DNA from: Streptomyces spongiicola
Lineage (GTDB): Bacteria; Actinomycetota; Actinomycetes; Streptomycetales; Streptomycetaceae
NCBI RefSeq assembly: GCF_003122365.1
Contig: NZ_CP029254.1
Location: 5,233,501-5,297,500 of the forward strand
Direction: 5' to 3'
Length of the DNA: 64,000 nucleotides
Part shown: positions 16,676-25,762 of the stretch, piece by piece
Numbering within the stretch: position 1 is the first letter of the stretch
Layout: each line of letters starts with the position of its first letter
Position numbers and translations under genes: made by a program
Notes under the pieces: generated by a model
Database searches by the model: none
The model's input: the letters and a program-made list of their open reading frames with translations, nothing else
Told to the model about the DNA's origin: nothing

Positions 16676-16740
16676 CGTGGTCATCATTAGCCAAGGGACA
16701 GGACTGACAGGCGATGACGCAGTTTTCGCAGGAGGCGCAC

Positions 16741-18192
16741 ATGTCGCAGGGACCGCTCACCACGGAGGCCGGTGCTCCGGTCGCGGACAACCAGAACAGC
16801 GAGACCGCGGGCGTCGGCGGACCTGTCCTGGTCCAGGACCAGCTGCTGCTCGAGAAGCTCGCGCACTTCAACCGTGAGCGCATCCCGGAGCGGGTGGTGC
16901 ACGCCCGCGGCGCCGGCGCCTACGGCACCTTCACGGTGACCGCCGACGTCACCCGCTACACGCGGGCGAAGTTCCTCTCCGAGGTCGGCAAGCAGACCGA
17001 GACGTTCCTGCGCTTCTCCACCGTCGCGGGCAACCTCGGCGCGGCGGACGCGGTGCGCGACCCCCGCGGGTTCGCGCTGAAGTTCTACACCGAGGAGGGC
17101 AACTACGACCTCGTCGGCAACAACACCCCGGTGTTCTTCGTGAGGGACGCCGTCAAGTTCCCCGACTTCATCCACACGCAGAAGCGCGACCCGTACACGG
17201 GCAGCCAGGAGGCGGACAACGTCTGGGACTTCTGGGGTCTCTCGCCCGAGTCGACCCACCAGGTGACCTGGCTGTTCGGCGACCGCGGGATCCCGGCCTC
17301 GTACCGGCACATGAACGGATACGGCTCGCACACGTACCAGTGGAACAACGAGGCGGGCGAGGTCTTCTGGGTCAAGTACCACTTCAAGACCGACCAGGGC
17401 ATCAGGAACCTCACCCAGGCCGAGGCCAACCGGCTCGCCGGTGAGGACCCGGACAGCCACCAGCGCGACCTGCGTGAGGCCGTCGAGCGCGGTGACTTCC
17501 CGTCGTGGACGGTGCAGGTCCAGATCATGCCCGCGGGGGACGCCGCGACCTACCGGTTCAACCCGTTCGACCTCACCAAGGTGTGGCCGCACGAGGACTA
17601 CCCGCCGATCGAGATCGGCAGGCTGGAGCTCAACCGCAACCCGGAGAACATCTTCGCGGAGGTCGAGCAGTCCGTCTTCAGCCCCGCGCACTTCGTGCCG
17701 GGCATCGGCCCCTCCCCGGACAAGATGCTCCAGGGCCGCCTTTTCGCGTACGGCGACGCCCACCGCTACCGCGTCGGAGTCAACGCCGACCACCTCCCGG
17801 TGAACCGCCCCCACGCCACCGAGGCGCGCACCCACTCCCGCGACGGCCTGCTCTACGACGGCCGCCACAAGGGCGCCAAGAACTACGAGCCGAACAGCTT
17901 CGGCGGCCCCTTCCAGACGGACCGGCCGCTGTGGCAGCCGGTCCCGGTCTCCGGCGGCACCGGGAGCCACGAGGCCCCTTCGCACGCGGAGGACGACGAC
18001 TTCGTCCAGGCCGGCAACCTCTACCGGCTGATGTCGCAGGAGGAGAAGGGGCGCCTGGTCGAGAACCTGGCGGGCTTCATCGCCAAGGTCTCCCGCGGTG
18101 ACATCGCCGAGCGGGCGATCGGAAACTTCCGTCGGGCGGACGAAGACTTCGGCAAGCGGCTGGAGGCCGCGGTCCAGGTCCTGCGCGGCTGA
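16741..18192 (+). CDS. Monofunctional heme catalase
   Basis: 483 aa from ATG 16741, chosen because GGAGG lies five bases upstream (an ATG at 16714 would add nine residues but has a weak site). Family marks: the active-site His in ERVVHARGAGAYG (His54), RFSTVAGNLGAADAVRDPRGFALKF-type core, the distal Asn in VGNNTPVFFVRD, and the heme-ligand Tyr in RLFAYGDAHRYR. The length fits small-subunit (clade 3) catalases. It breaks down H2O2 in the cytoplasm. It is divergent from the Fur-type regulator. Confidence 0.96.
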   Translation: MSQGPLTTEAGAPVADNQNSETAGVGGPVLVQDQLLLEKLAHFNRERIPERVVHARGAGAYGTFTVTADVTRYTRAKFLSEVGKQTETFLRFSTVAGNLGAADAVRDPRGFALKFYTEEGNYDLVGNNTPVFFVRDAVKFPDFIHTQKRDPYTGSQEADNVWDFWGLSPESTHQVTWLFGDRGIPASYRHMNGYGSHTYQWNNEAGEVFWVKYHFKTDQGIRNLTQAEANRLAGEDPDSHQRDLREAVERGDFPSWTVQVQIMPAGDAATYRFNPFDLTKVWPHEDYPPIEIGRLELNRNPENIFAEVEQSVFSPAHFVPGIGPSPDKMLQGRLFAYGDAHRYRVGVNADHLPVNRPHATEARTHSRDGLLYDGRHKGAKNYEPNSFGGPFQTDRPLWQPVPVSGGTGSHEAPSHAEDDDFVQAGNLYRLMSQEEKGRLVENLAGFIAKVSRGDIAERAIGNFRRADEDFGKRLEAAVQVLRG

Positions 18193-18223
18193 CGAAACCA
18201 GCACTGGACCGCTTGCCGTGGCG

Positions 18224-18263
18224 GAGCGGGCCGGATCTCCCCGGGGGGAGGTCCGGCCCGCTC
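18224..18263. terminator. Bidirectional terminator between catalase and CBS gene
   Basis: A hairpin with 19-base arms and one mismatch (outer arm gagcgggccgga / tccggcccgctc) sits between the two convergent genes, 32 bases after the catalase stop and 30 before the CBS stop. It can serve both. Confidence 0.85.
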
Positions 18264-18293
18264 GTGTCTGCGCGGTCAGCCCGGTCTGCCGCG

Positions 18294-18710
18294 TCAGCCC
18301 GTGAGCGTCTCCTCGGTCCGGTGCCGGAGCCGGTGCCGGGCGGGTGCCCAGCAGCGGATGATGTCGCGTACCGAGACGACGCCGACCGGTCCCTGGGCGT
18401 CGAGCACGATGAGATGGCGGAAGTCGCCGTGGGCCATGGCGTCCGCGGCCTCCTCCAGGGTCCAGGTGGGGGCGGCGAAGACGACGTCGTTGGTGGTGTG
18501 GGCGGCGGCGGATTCGAGGTCGGGGTCCTGGCCGGTGCCGAGCGAGACGAGGACGTCCCGCTCGGTGAGTATGCCGAGGCCGCTGGTGTCGGGGTCGAGG
18601 ACGACGGCCGCCCCGACACGCCGCGCGGCCATCAGCCGAGCGGCCTGCCTCAGGGTGTGTGCGGGGCCGATGGTGAGGACCACCGTGCTCATGGCGTCAC
18701 GGACGAGCAT
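18294..18710 (-). CDS. CBS-domain protein
   Basis: 138 aa with two CBS motifs: AMSTVVLTIGPAHTLRQAARLM...GILTERDVLVSL and the second ending VGVVSVRDIIRCW. CBS pairs bind adenine nucleotides and act as sensors; stand-alone ones in Streptomyces have no known partner. I start at the ATG at 18710, 11 bases after AAGGAGG; the upstream GTG at 18722 overlaps that site. A small hairpin (GAATCCTTC with GAAGGgATTC, 18732-18755) precedes the ribosome binding site. Confidence 0.85.
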   Translation of the reverse strand: MLVRDAMSTVVLTIGPAHTLRQAARLMAARRVGAAVVLDPDTSGLGILTERDVLVSLGTGQDPDLESAAAHTTNDVVFAAPTWTLEEAADAMAHGDFRHLIVLDAQGPVGVVSVRDIIRCWAPARHRLRHRTEETLTG

Positions 18711-18882
18711 GGATGGAGCCACCTCCTTGATGAATCCTTCAACGAGAAGGGATTCACAAGTTCACAAATGGGGAGGCTCTCAGAGTCGCAGCGATCGGGC
18801 GGGCCAACAAGGGGGAACGCGGCGCCCAAGGGGGGAGCGCGGGAGGCGAACCGGCCGGTAACCGCCGTGGGCGGCCCTTCGC

Positions 18883-19680
18883 TCAGCCCCGGTTGAGGTA
18901 CTCCAGCAGCTCCTCGTGGAGCAGCCCGTTGGAGGCCGCCGCGTTTCCGCTGTGCGGTCCGCGGACCCCGTCGAGGCCGGTGAACGCCCCGCCCGCCTCC
19001 TGTACGACGATCGCGTTGGCCGCCATGTCCCACAGCGATAGCTCCGGCTCCGCGCAGATGTCCACCGAGCCCTCGGCCACCATCATGTACGGCCAGAAAT
19101 CGCCGTACCCGCGGGTCCGCCAGACCGCCCGGCTGAGGTCGAGGAAGCCGCCGAGCCGGCCCCGCTCCTCCCAGCCGTCGAGCGAGGAGTAGGCGAACGA
19201 GGCGTCGGACAGCTCCGCGACTCTGGAGACGTGCAGCCGGGTCGCCGAGGACAGGCTTCGCCCGGTGTAGGCGCCCGCGCCCTTCGCCGCCCACCAGCGG
19301 CGGCCCAGCGCGGGCGCCGAGACCACGCCGACCACCGGCTGGTAGCCGCCCTCGCCGGCCTCCATCAGGGAGATCAGCGTCGCCCACACGGGAACCCCGC
19401 GGACGTAGTTCTTGGTGCCGTCGATCGGGTCGACGACCCAGCGCCTGGGGCCGGTGCCCTCGAGGCCGTACTCCTCGCCGAGGATCGCGTCGCGCGGCCT
19501 GGCGCGCTGGAGCTGGTGGCGGATCAGCTCCTCGGCCGCCTTGTCGGCCTCGCTCACCGGGGTCATGTCCGGCTTGGTCTCGACCTTGAGGTCGAGTGCC
19601 TTGAACCGGTCCATGGTCGCCGCGTCGGCGGCGTCCGCGAGGACGAGGGCGAGACGCAGATCATCGTGGTAGTCGGCCAT
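18883..19680 (-). CDS. hisN: Histidinol-phosphatase, inositol monophosphatase family
   Basis: 265 aa. Metal-binding motifs of the IMPase fold are clear: GEEYG (Glu69/70), DPIDGTKNYVRG (Asp84, Asp87) and LSLWDMAA near the C-terminus. The sequence VPVWATLISLM matches the actinobacterial histidinol-phosphatase branch that performs the penultimate step of histidine synthesis (the S. coelicolor ortholog in this neighbourhood is, as I recall, HisN). It stands apart from other his genes, as is usual. A general inositol phosphatase role is the alternative. Confidence 0.85.
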   Translation of the reverse strand: MADYHDDLRLALVLADAADAATMDRFKALDLKVETKPDMTPVSEADKAAEELIRHQLQRARPRDAILGEEYGLEGTGPRRWVVDPIDGTKNYVRGVPVWATLISLMEAGEGGYQPVVGVVSAPALGRRWWAAKGAGAYTGRSLSSATRLHVSRVAELSDASFAYSSLDGWEERGRLGGFLDLSRAVWRTRGYGDFWPYMMVAEGSVDICAEPELSLWDMAANAIVVQEAGGAFTGLDGVRGPHSGNAAASNGLLHEELLEYLNRG

Positions 19681-19689
19681 GCCCGCACT

Positions 19690-19905
19690 CTATCCCCGGG
19701 GCCCGCCCGGCCGGTCCGCCTGGCCGTCCCGTCCCACCTGTCCAGTCCCGCCTGTCCGCCCGGCCCGTCCGTCTGTCCGGCCCGTCCGCCCGGCCCGTCC
19801 GTCTGTCCGGCCCGTCCGCCCGTACGCCCGTACGCCTGGCCGGACCGCCCCGTCCGTCCGCCCGTACGCCTGGCCGGACCGCCCCGTCCGCCCGTCCGGT
19901 GCCAC
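19690..19905. repeat. Dense tandem repeats, ~30- and ~34-bp units
   Basis: The gap between hisN and the TetR gene contains two copies of a 30-bp unit (core gtccgtctgtccggcccgtc) and two copies of a ~34-bp unit (core gtacgcctggccggaccgcc), plus shorter related phrases. No gene is called between 19681 and 20016. Confidence 0.8.
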
Positions 19906-20016
19906 CGGGCCCGAAGGCGTCCGCGACTCCGCCCGCACCCTTGACAGCAGGTGCTCGCGCGCCAACTCTGAGTGAGAGCCACGGGGCCGTCAAGGGCCCC
20001 GCCCGGGAGGACCACG

Positions 20017-20640
20017 ATGTCCACAGCGCGCGAAGCCCTGCTGAACGCCGCTCACACCGCACTCGCCGACCGGCCCTGGCCCGCCGTCCGCATGATCGAC
20101 GTCGCCTCGGCGGCGGGCGTCTCGCGGCAGACGCTGTACAACGAGTTCGGCGGCAAGGACGGTCTCGCCCGGGCCCTGGTGCGGCGCGAGGCCGATGCCT
20201 ACCTCTCCGGTGCGGAGCGGGTGCTCGCGGAGCCGGCCGCGGCCGGCGAGCAGCTGGTCCGGCTGGCCGAGTGGACCGTGGCGGAAGCCCGTTCCCGGCC
20301 GCTGCTGCGCGCCCTGCTGACCGGTGCGTGGAGCGACCGGCTCCCCGCGCCGACGCCCGCCGGCCGGTCCGCCGCGGGACCGGCCGTTCCCGCCCAGCGG
20401 CGCGCGGACGCGGGCCACCCCGCCCCCGGAGAGCTGGTGGCGGCGGTACGCGACCGGTCGCTCGCCGCGCTGGAGCCGGGCACCGGTCGCCGCGCGGAGG
20501 AGGAGGCCGAGGCCGGGCGACGCTGCGAGCTGGCCGTGCGGCTTGCGCTGTCCTGTGTGGTCGCGGGTCCGCCGGAGGGCGTCGGCCGACTGGTCCGTAC
20601 GGCTCTCAGTGGGCCGGGCCGGAGAGTTGCAGGCCGATGA
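20017..20640 (+). CDS. TetR family regulator
   Basis: 207 aa, ATG with GGGAGG six bases before. The HTH reads MIDVASAAGVSRQTLYNEFG (residues 26-45). The C-terminal part holds a Pro/Ala-rich loop (about 108-140). It is convergent with, and overlaps by 35 bp, the sugE-type transporter gene; TetR regulators next to SMR exporters often control them, but a convergent position gives no shared promoter here. Confidence 0.88.
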   Translation: MSTAREALLNAAHTALADRPWPAVRMIDVASAAGVSRQTLYNEFGGKDGLARALVRREADAYLSGAERVLAEPAAAGEQLVRLAEWTVAEARSRPLLRALLTGAWSDRLPAPTPAGRSAAGPAVPAQRRADAGHPAPGELVAAVRDRSLAALEPGTGRRAEEEAEAGRRCELAVRLALSCVVAGPPEGVGRLVRTALSGPGRRVAGR

Positions 20641-20929
20641 CCCCCGCGACCACCAGCGTGATCGAGACGATCTTCAGGGTCGAGGCGATCTCCCCGAGGA
20701 AGACCATTCCGTAGATGGCCGTGCCCGCCGCCCCGATGCCCGTCCACACCGCGTAGGCGGGCCCGACGTCGAGCTTCCGCAGGGCGAGGGTCAGCAGCCC
20801 GAAGCTGCTCACCGCGAACACCGCGAACCCGATGGTCGGCCAGAGCCGGGTGAAGCCGTGGGACAGCTTCAGGCAGATGGCGAACCCCGTCTCGAGGAAT
20901 CCGGCGACGACCACGAGTAGCCACGCCAT
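20606..20929 (-). CDS. SMR transporter of the SugE/Gdx type
   Basis: 107 aa with four transmembrane helices. The essential Glu lies in AGFLETGFAI (Glu13), and GPAYAVWTGIGAAGTA with KLSHGFTRLWP fits the SugE (Gdx, guanidinium exporter) branch better than the EmrE/QacE branch. It would exchange guanidinium-type cations for protons at the inner membrane. A CATAAT -10-like box (20997-21002, minus strand) lies upstream. I saw no guanidine riboswitch. The 3' end overlaps the convergent TetR gene by 35 bp. Confidence 0.85.
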   Translation of the reverse strand: MAWLLVVVAGFLETGFAICLKLSHGFTRLWPTIGFAVFAVSSFGLLTLALRKLDVGPAYAVWTGIGAAGTAIYGMVFLGEIASTLKIVSITLVVAGVIGLQLSGPAH

Positions 20930-21029
20930 GTCAGTGCCTCCCGCGTCCCCGAGCCCGCGTACCGCGCAATGCGACCGCTTGCCTTGCTTGGTGCGAATTA
21001 TGCACTCACCGCGGTCGCCCGTGCGGACG

Positions 21030-21116
21030 GCGGGCTGCTGACAGCTGACAGCTGACAGCGGGCAGGCGGGCAGCGGGCAGCGGGCAGGCGGGCAGATGGG
21101 CAGATGGGCAGGCGGG
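21030..21116. repeat. Short tandem repeats before rsgA 3' end
   Basis: Units of ctgacag (x3), then cgggcagcgggcag and gatgggcag types, fill the gap between the SMR gene's upstream region and the end of rsgA. They are 7-10 bp units, GC-skewed. No gene is present. Confidence 0.8.
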
Positions 21117-22127
21117 TCAGTCGCCCTCGCGCCGCTCCCGGGTCGCCAGCAGCCGCCGCAGGGAGTACAGCCGTGCCGGATCGGCGTGCCCCCGCGCCAC
21201 CCAATCGTCCAGGGCGCAGCCCGGCTCGTCGTGCGAACATGCGCGCGGGCAGTGCTCCATGCCGGGCTCCAGATCGGGGAAGGCGTGGATGACCCGGGAC
21301 GGGTCGACGTGGTGCAGCCCGAAGGACCGCACGCCCGGAGTGTCGATCACCCAGCCTCCCGCGCCGGCCAGCGGCAGGGCGAGCGCGGAGGTGGTGGTGT
21401 GCCGGCCGCGGCCCGTGACGGCGTTGACCCGGCCGGTGGTGCGCCGCTTCCCCTCCGGCACCAGCGCGTTGACCAGCGTGGTCTTCCCGACGCCGGAATG
21501 GCCGACGAAGGCGGTGATCCGGTCGTCGAGGTGCTCGCGCACCACGTTCGCCGCCTCGCCCGCGTACAGCTCGTCGCGTGAGGTCACGACGTACGGGATG
21601 TCGAGCGCGCCGTACAGGTCCAGCAGTGCCGACGCCGGGGCCAGGTCCGACTTGGTCAGTACGAGCAGTGGTTCCAGGCCGCCGTCGTAGGCCGCGACCA
21701 GGCAGCGGTCGATCAGCCGCGGGCGGGGCTCCGGATCGGCGAGGGCCGTGACGATCGCCAGCTGGTCGGCGTTGGCGACGACGACCCGCTCGTAGGGATC
21801 GTCGTCGTCGGCGGTGCGCCGCAGCAGGGAGGCGCGCTCCCCGATGCGGACGATGCGGGCGAGCGTGTCCTTGTGCCCCGACAGGTCGCCGACCAGATCC
21901 ACCCGGTCGCCGACCACGGCCGCCTTGCGGCCCAGCTCCCGGGCCTTCATCGCCACCACGGTGCGGTCGTCCACGAGGCAGGTGAGCCGGCCCCGGTCCA
22001 CGGTCAGGACCATGCCCTCGGCGGCGTCCTCGTGCTTCGGGCGGATGCTCGTACGGGGCCGGTTGCCCTTGCGGTTCGGGCGGACCCGGACGTCGTCCTC
22101 GTCGGTGTGCTTGCCGTAGCGGCGCAT
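21117..22127 (-). CDS. rsgA: Ribosome small-subunit GTPase RsgA
   Basis: 336 aa. The circularly permuted GTPase order is visible: G4 TKSD (158-161), then the P-loop GHSGVGKTT (209-217), then G3 DTPG (262-265). An N-terminal OB fold (about 38-100) precedes it and a zinc knuckle follows (Cys293, Cys297, His299, Cys304). RsgA checks late 30S maturation. It lies 15 bp after aroA on the same strand, so the two are an operon. Confidence 0.94.
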   Translation of the reverse strand: MRRYGKHTDEDDVRVRPNRKGNRPRTSIRPKHEDAAEGMVLTVDRGRLTCLVDDRTVVAMKARELGRKAAVVGDRVDLVGDLSGHKDTLARIVRIGERASLLRRTADDDDPYERVVVANADQLAIVTALADPEPRPRLIDRCLVAAYDGGLEPLLVLTKSDLAPASALLDLYGALDIPYVVTSRDELYAGEAANVVREHLDDRITAFVGHSGVGKTTLVNALVPEGKRRTTGRVNAVTGRGRHTTTSALALPLAGAGGWVIDTPGVRSFGLHHVDPSRVIHAFPDLEPGMEHCPRACSHDEPGCALDDWVARGHADPARLYSLRRLLATRERREGD

Positions 22128-22142
22128 CTCGTGCCGTCCCGC

Positions 22143-23483
22143 TCAGTTCCCGGCGAGCATGTCGGTCCACATCCTCGGGAAGTCGGGGAGGGTCTTGGCG
22201 GTGGTCGCGACGTTCTCGACCTCCACGCCCTCGACGGCCAGGCCGATGAGCGCACCGGCCGTGGCCATCCGGTGGTCGTCGTAGGTGTGGAACACCCCGC
22301 CGTGCAGCGGGCGCGGCCGGATGCGCAGGCCGTCCTCCGTCTCGGTGACATCGCCGCCGAGTTCGTTGATCTCCTTGGTCAGGGCGGCGAGGCGGTCCGT
22401 CTCGTGGAGCCGCAGATGCGCGACGCCGCGCAGCGTGGAGGGGGAGTCGGCCAGTGCGGCAACGGCGGCGATGCCCGGGGTCAGCTCGCCGACCTCGCCC
22501 AGGTCGACGTCGATGCCGTGGATCCGGCCGGAGCCGGTGAACGTCAACCCGGCCTCGGTCAGCTCGCACGAACCGCCCATTTCGGTGAAGATCCCCCGCA
22601 GTGCGTCACCGGGCTGGGTGGTGCGCTCCGGCCAGTCCGGAACGGTCACCCGTCCGCCGGTGACCAGCGCCGCGGCCAGGAACGGCTGGGCGTTGGAGAG
22701 GTCCGGCTCCACGGTCAGGTCCCGGCCCAGCAGCGCGCCGCTGCGGACCCGCCAGACGTCCGGCTCGCCGCCGGTCTCCGGCTCGTCGACCTGCGCGCCG
22801 ACCGCGCGGAGCATGTCGACGGTCATCCGGATGTGCGGCATGGACGGCAGCCGCGAGCCCCGGTGCCGGACCTGCACGCCCTGGTTGAAGCGGGGGGAGG
22901 AGAGGAGCAGAGCGGAGACGAACTGGGAGGAAGAGGACGCGTCGATCTCCACCTCGCCGCCGTCCAGCGCCCCGCGGCCGTGCACGGTCATCGGGAGCGC
23001 ACCGCGGCCGCCGTCGTCGATCCGGGCACCCAGGGTCCGCAGGGCGCGGATCACCTCGCCGAGCGGACGCTCGTGGGAGCGGGGGTCGCCGTCGAAGCGG
23101 ACGGGCCCGTCGGCGAGTGCGGCGACCGGCGGCAGGAAGCGCATCACCGTGCCCGCGTTGCCGACGTCCACCGCCGCGGGTCCGTGCAGCCCGGCCGGGA
23201 TGATCCGCCACGCCTCGCCGCTGTCGGGGCCGCCGGTCGCGGTGGAGCTGGAGGAGACCTGCTCCTCGATGCCGACGCCCATGGCGCGCAGCGCATCCGC
23301 CATCAGCAGGGTGTCCCGGGACCTCAGCGGGCGGCGCAGCCAGCCCGGCTCCGCCGCCAGCGCGGCGAGCACCAGCGCGCGGTTGGTGACCGACTTCGAT
23401 CCGGGAACGGTGACCGTCGCGTCGACGGGCCCACTCGCGTGGGGGGCGGGCCAAAGGGCGGTGTGCACGGGGCTCTCGGTCAT
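22143..23483 (-). CDS. aroA: 3-phosphoshikimate 1-carboxyvinyltransferase (EPSP synthase)
   Basis: 446 aa from ATG 23483 (MTESPVHTALWPAPHA). Signatures: VPGSKSVTNRALVLAALA, GNAGTVMRFLPP, DASSSSQFVSALLL, LHETDRLAALTKEI and TYDDHRMATAGALIG. It joins shikimate-3-phosphate and PEP in the chorismate pathway. The frame is open further upstream but without family resemblance. It is followed by rsgA. Confidence 0.96.
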   Translation of the reverse strand: MTESPVHTALWPAPHASGPVDATVTVPGSKSVTNRALVLAALAAEPGWLRRPLRSRDTLLMADALRAMGVGIEEQVSSSSTATGGPDSGEAWRIIPAGLHGPAAVDVGNAGTVMRFLPPVAALADGPVRFDGDPRSHERPLGEVIRALRTLGARIDDGGRGALPMTVHGRGALDGGEVEIDASSSSQFVSALLLSSPRFNQGVQVRHRGSRLPSMPHIRMTVDMLRAVGAQVDEPETGGEPDVWRVRSGALLGRDLTVEPDLSNAQPFLAAALVTGGRVTVPDWPERTTQPGDALRGIFTEMGGSCELTEAGLTFTGSGRIHGIDVDLGEVGELTPGIAAVAALADSPSTLRGVAHLRLHETDRLAALTKEINELGGDVTETEDGLRIRPRPLHGGVFHTYDDHRMATAGALIGLAVEGVEVENVATTAKTLPDFPRMWTDMLAGN

Positions 23484-23551
23484 GGCCCTCACTTTAGTGG
23501 CCCCGCGGAGGCCCGGTCGCTCGCCGGCCGGTCGCCCGGCACCCCGACCCG

Positions 23552-24244
23552 TCAGGGATCGAGCAGCCGGAGGCCGCCCCCGATCAGGGAGCACAGCGAC
23601 ACGGCGTGGAAGAGGAACAGCCACATCGCGGGCGGGACGTGCGTCATCCTCGCCAGCTGGTCCGCGTCCGAGTCCGGCGCACCCCCGTGCCGGCGCTTCA
23701 CCTGTAGCTCGAAGACCGGCCGGACGCCGCCCAGCAGCAGGAACCACACGGCCGCGTAGGCGAACGCCGCCTGCACCTCCGGTTCGGTGAGCCAGGACAC
23801 CAGCAGGAAGGCGGCGCCGGTGAGGACGACGGTGAGTGCCCCGTACGCGTTGCGGATCATCACCAGCATCGCGATCAGCAGCGCGGTGGCCACCCACAGC
23901 AGCAGGGTGATGCGGTGCGAGGCGAGCAGCCAGGCGCCGCCGAGCCCGAGCAGCGGCGGGGCGGTGTAGCCCGCGGCCGCCGTGAGGATCATGCCGGGTC
24001 CGGTCGGCCGGCCGCGGCTGACCGTCAGTCCGCTGGTGTCGGAGTGCAGCCGGATGCCCTCCAGCCGCCGGCCGGTGGCCAGGGCGATCAGGCCGTGCCC
24101 GCCCTCGTGGGCGATGGTGATGGCGTTGCGGGACAGCCGCCATATCGCGGACGGGGCGACCGCGGCCAGGGCGAGCACGGCCGTGCCTATGACCAGCCAG
24201 CGGTCGGGGGCCGGCTGGGTCGCGAAGATCTCGGGTGTGACCAT
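23552..24244 (-). CDS. M50-family site-2-type metallopeptidase
   Basis: 230 aa membrane protein. HEGGH at residues 46-50 provides the zinc-binding HExxH-type motif within a hydrophobic region, followed by HSDTSGLTVSRG and PTGPGMILTAAAGY, typical of M50B-like peptidases of actinobacteria. About six hydrophobic segments are visible. Substrates are unknown. It is upstream of aroA on the same strand, 68 bp apart. The ATG at 24244 is preceded by GAGGAG. Confidence 0.85.
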   Translation of the reverse strand: MVTPEIFATQPAPDRWLVIGTAVLALAAVAPSAIWRLSRNAITIAHEGGHGLIALATGRRLEGIRLHSDTSGLTVSRGRPTGPGMILTAAAGYTAPPLLGLGGAWLLASHRITLLLWVATALLIAMLVMIRNAYGALTVVLTGAAFLLVSWLTEPEVQAAFAYAAVWFLLLGGVRPVFELQVKRRHGGAPDSDADQLARMTHVPPAMWLFLFHAVSLCSLIGGGLRLLDP

Positions 24245-24836
24245 GTCCGGGGTGGCTCCTCGGGGGGTTCGGGGCGTGGCTGTCCGGTGCTCGGATGCGG
24301 ACGGTAGCTGAGACGCCGGCGTGGCAGCGATCGTTCCCGGTGGCAAACGTGAGGCTCGCAGGCAGACGTGAGGCTCGCAGGCCAAACGTGAGGCTCGCAG
24401 GGCGGGAGCCGCGGGGTGCTCCGGACCGGGCCGGACCGGGCCGGACCGGTCCGCTGGCACGACCGGAGCGCGAGACGGCCGGCTCGCGGCGTGGCGGCCC
24501 GGCCATGAGGGGCGACCGTGAGGCGGCGGCCGGTCGCCCCGCGGAAGCGGCCTGGGTACGCCACGACCGCGCCCGGCGGCGGTCTGGCACTCTTGGACGT
24601 GCCCCGGCGACGGGGGCACAGGACCAAGGACAAGGCGGAATCGCGCGGCCGGCACCTCGCCCGGGGGCGCCACACGCCCGGCGGTCGGGGTGCCGCATGC
24701 GGCGCCGCCCCGGCGCCGTACCGGCCGGTGCCGATCGGTTCCGACCGGTGCTGACCGGTGCCGACCGGAGCGGCACGCCGGTGCTGACCGGAGCGGCACG
24801 GTCCAGCGTTTCCGCGGCTCGGAGGGGTGGTTTGAG
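24245..24836. repeat. Divergent intergenic gap with several small repeats
   Basis: About 590 bp between the M50 gene and the SRAP gene. It holds three copies of acgtgaggctcgcagg (about 24346-24403), a run of ccggaccggg (24422-24450), and repeats of ccggtgctgaccggtg (24720-24795). No gene is recognised, though promoters for both divergent genes must be here. Confidence 0.7.
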
Positions 24837-25652
24837 ATGTGCGGACGGTACGCGGCGAGCCGGAGGCCCGAGGACCTCGCGGGGCTCTTCCGGGTCGAGG
24901 GGTGGGAGCCGTCGGAGGCGCTGGCCCCCGACTGGAACGTGGCCCCCACCAAGGAGGTCCTCGCGGTGCTAGAACGCCCCCTGAAGGACGCGGACGATCG
25001 CCGTCCGGTTCGTCAGCTGCGGAGGCTCAGATGGGGCCTCGTCCCGTCCTTCGCCAGGAACCCTGAGGGCGCGGCCCGGATGATCAACGCCCGAGCCGAG
25101 ACCGTCCACGAGAAGCCCTCCTTCCGCCGGCCCTTCCGGTCCCGTCGCTGCATCCTCCCCGCGGACGGTTACTACGAGTGGGTCACCGGCACCGAGGAGC
25201 GGGAGCTGGAGGTGAAGGGGAGGAAGAAGCGGCCCCGCAAGCAGCCGTACTTCGTCACCCCGGCCGACGGCTCCGTCTTCGCCATGGCCGGGCTCTACGA
25301 GTTCTGGCGCGACCCGACCCTGCCGGACGACCACCCCCGGTCCTGGTGGGTGACCTGCTCCGTGATCACGACCGAGGCGGAGACCGGGCCCCTGGGGGTG
25401 GCACCCGCCGAAGGCCCCCGCTCGCTGTCCGACATCCACCCGAGGATGCCGCTGATGCTCACGGAGGACCGCTGGGACGCCTGGCTCGACCCGTCCCGTA
25501 CCGACCCGGACGAGCTGCGCGGGCTGCTGGCGCCGCCGCCCACCGGACTGATGCGCGCCTACCCCGTGGGCACGGCCGTCTCCAACGTCCGCAACAACGG
25601 GCCGGAGCTGGTCGAGGAGCTGGCCGCCCCCGAGGTCGGCACGCTCTTCTGA
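24837..25652 (+). CDS. SRAP-family protein (YedK/HMCES-like abasic-site protein)
   Basis: 271 aa starting MCGRYAAS: after Met removal the catalytic Cys2 is N-terminal. Other active-site residues are Asn84 (INARAET), Glu114 (DGYYEW) and the His in IHPRMP. SRAP proteins form a thiazolidine crosslink with abasic sites in single-stranded DNA and shield them. A GGAGGGG site precedes the ATG. The residue 95-135 stretch (basic, KGRKKRPRKQP) is a common insertion in actinobacterial members. Confidence 0.94.
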   Translation: MCGRYAASRRPEDLAGLFRVEGWEPSEALAPDWNVAPTKEVLAVLERPLKDADDRRPVRQLRRLRWGLVPSFARNPEGAARMINARAETVHEKPSFRRPFRSRRCILPADGYYEWVTGTEERELEVKGRKKRPRKQPYFVTPADGSVFAMAGLYEFWRDPTLPDDHPRSWWVTCSVITTEAETGPLGVAPAEGPRSLSDIHPRMPLMLTEDRWDAWLDPSRTDPDELRGLLAPPPTGLMRAYPVGTAVSNVRNNGPELVEELAAPEVGTLF

Positions 25653-25740
25653 CTTCCCTCGGCCCCCCTCGACTTCCCTCGGCTCCCCTCGGCCCCCCCT
25701 CGGCTCCCCTTGACTCGCCTTGGCTCCCCGCGATTCCCGG
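25653..25740. repeat. ~10-bp tandem repeat of cggctcccct type
   Basis: Eight or so degenerate copies of a 9-11 bp unit (cttccctcgg / ctcccctcgg) fill the space between the SRAP gene and the next start. They have a strong C/T strand bias. Confidence 0.8.
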
Positions 25741-25762
25741 GCCCCGGTGTGACACTGCTGTC

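Noticed and set aside
20930..21010. Guanidine riboswitch before the SugE-type gene
   Set aside because: I looked for the conserved guanidine-I, -II and -III elements and found only a plain promoter-like box and short direct repeats.
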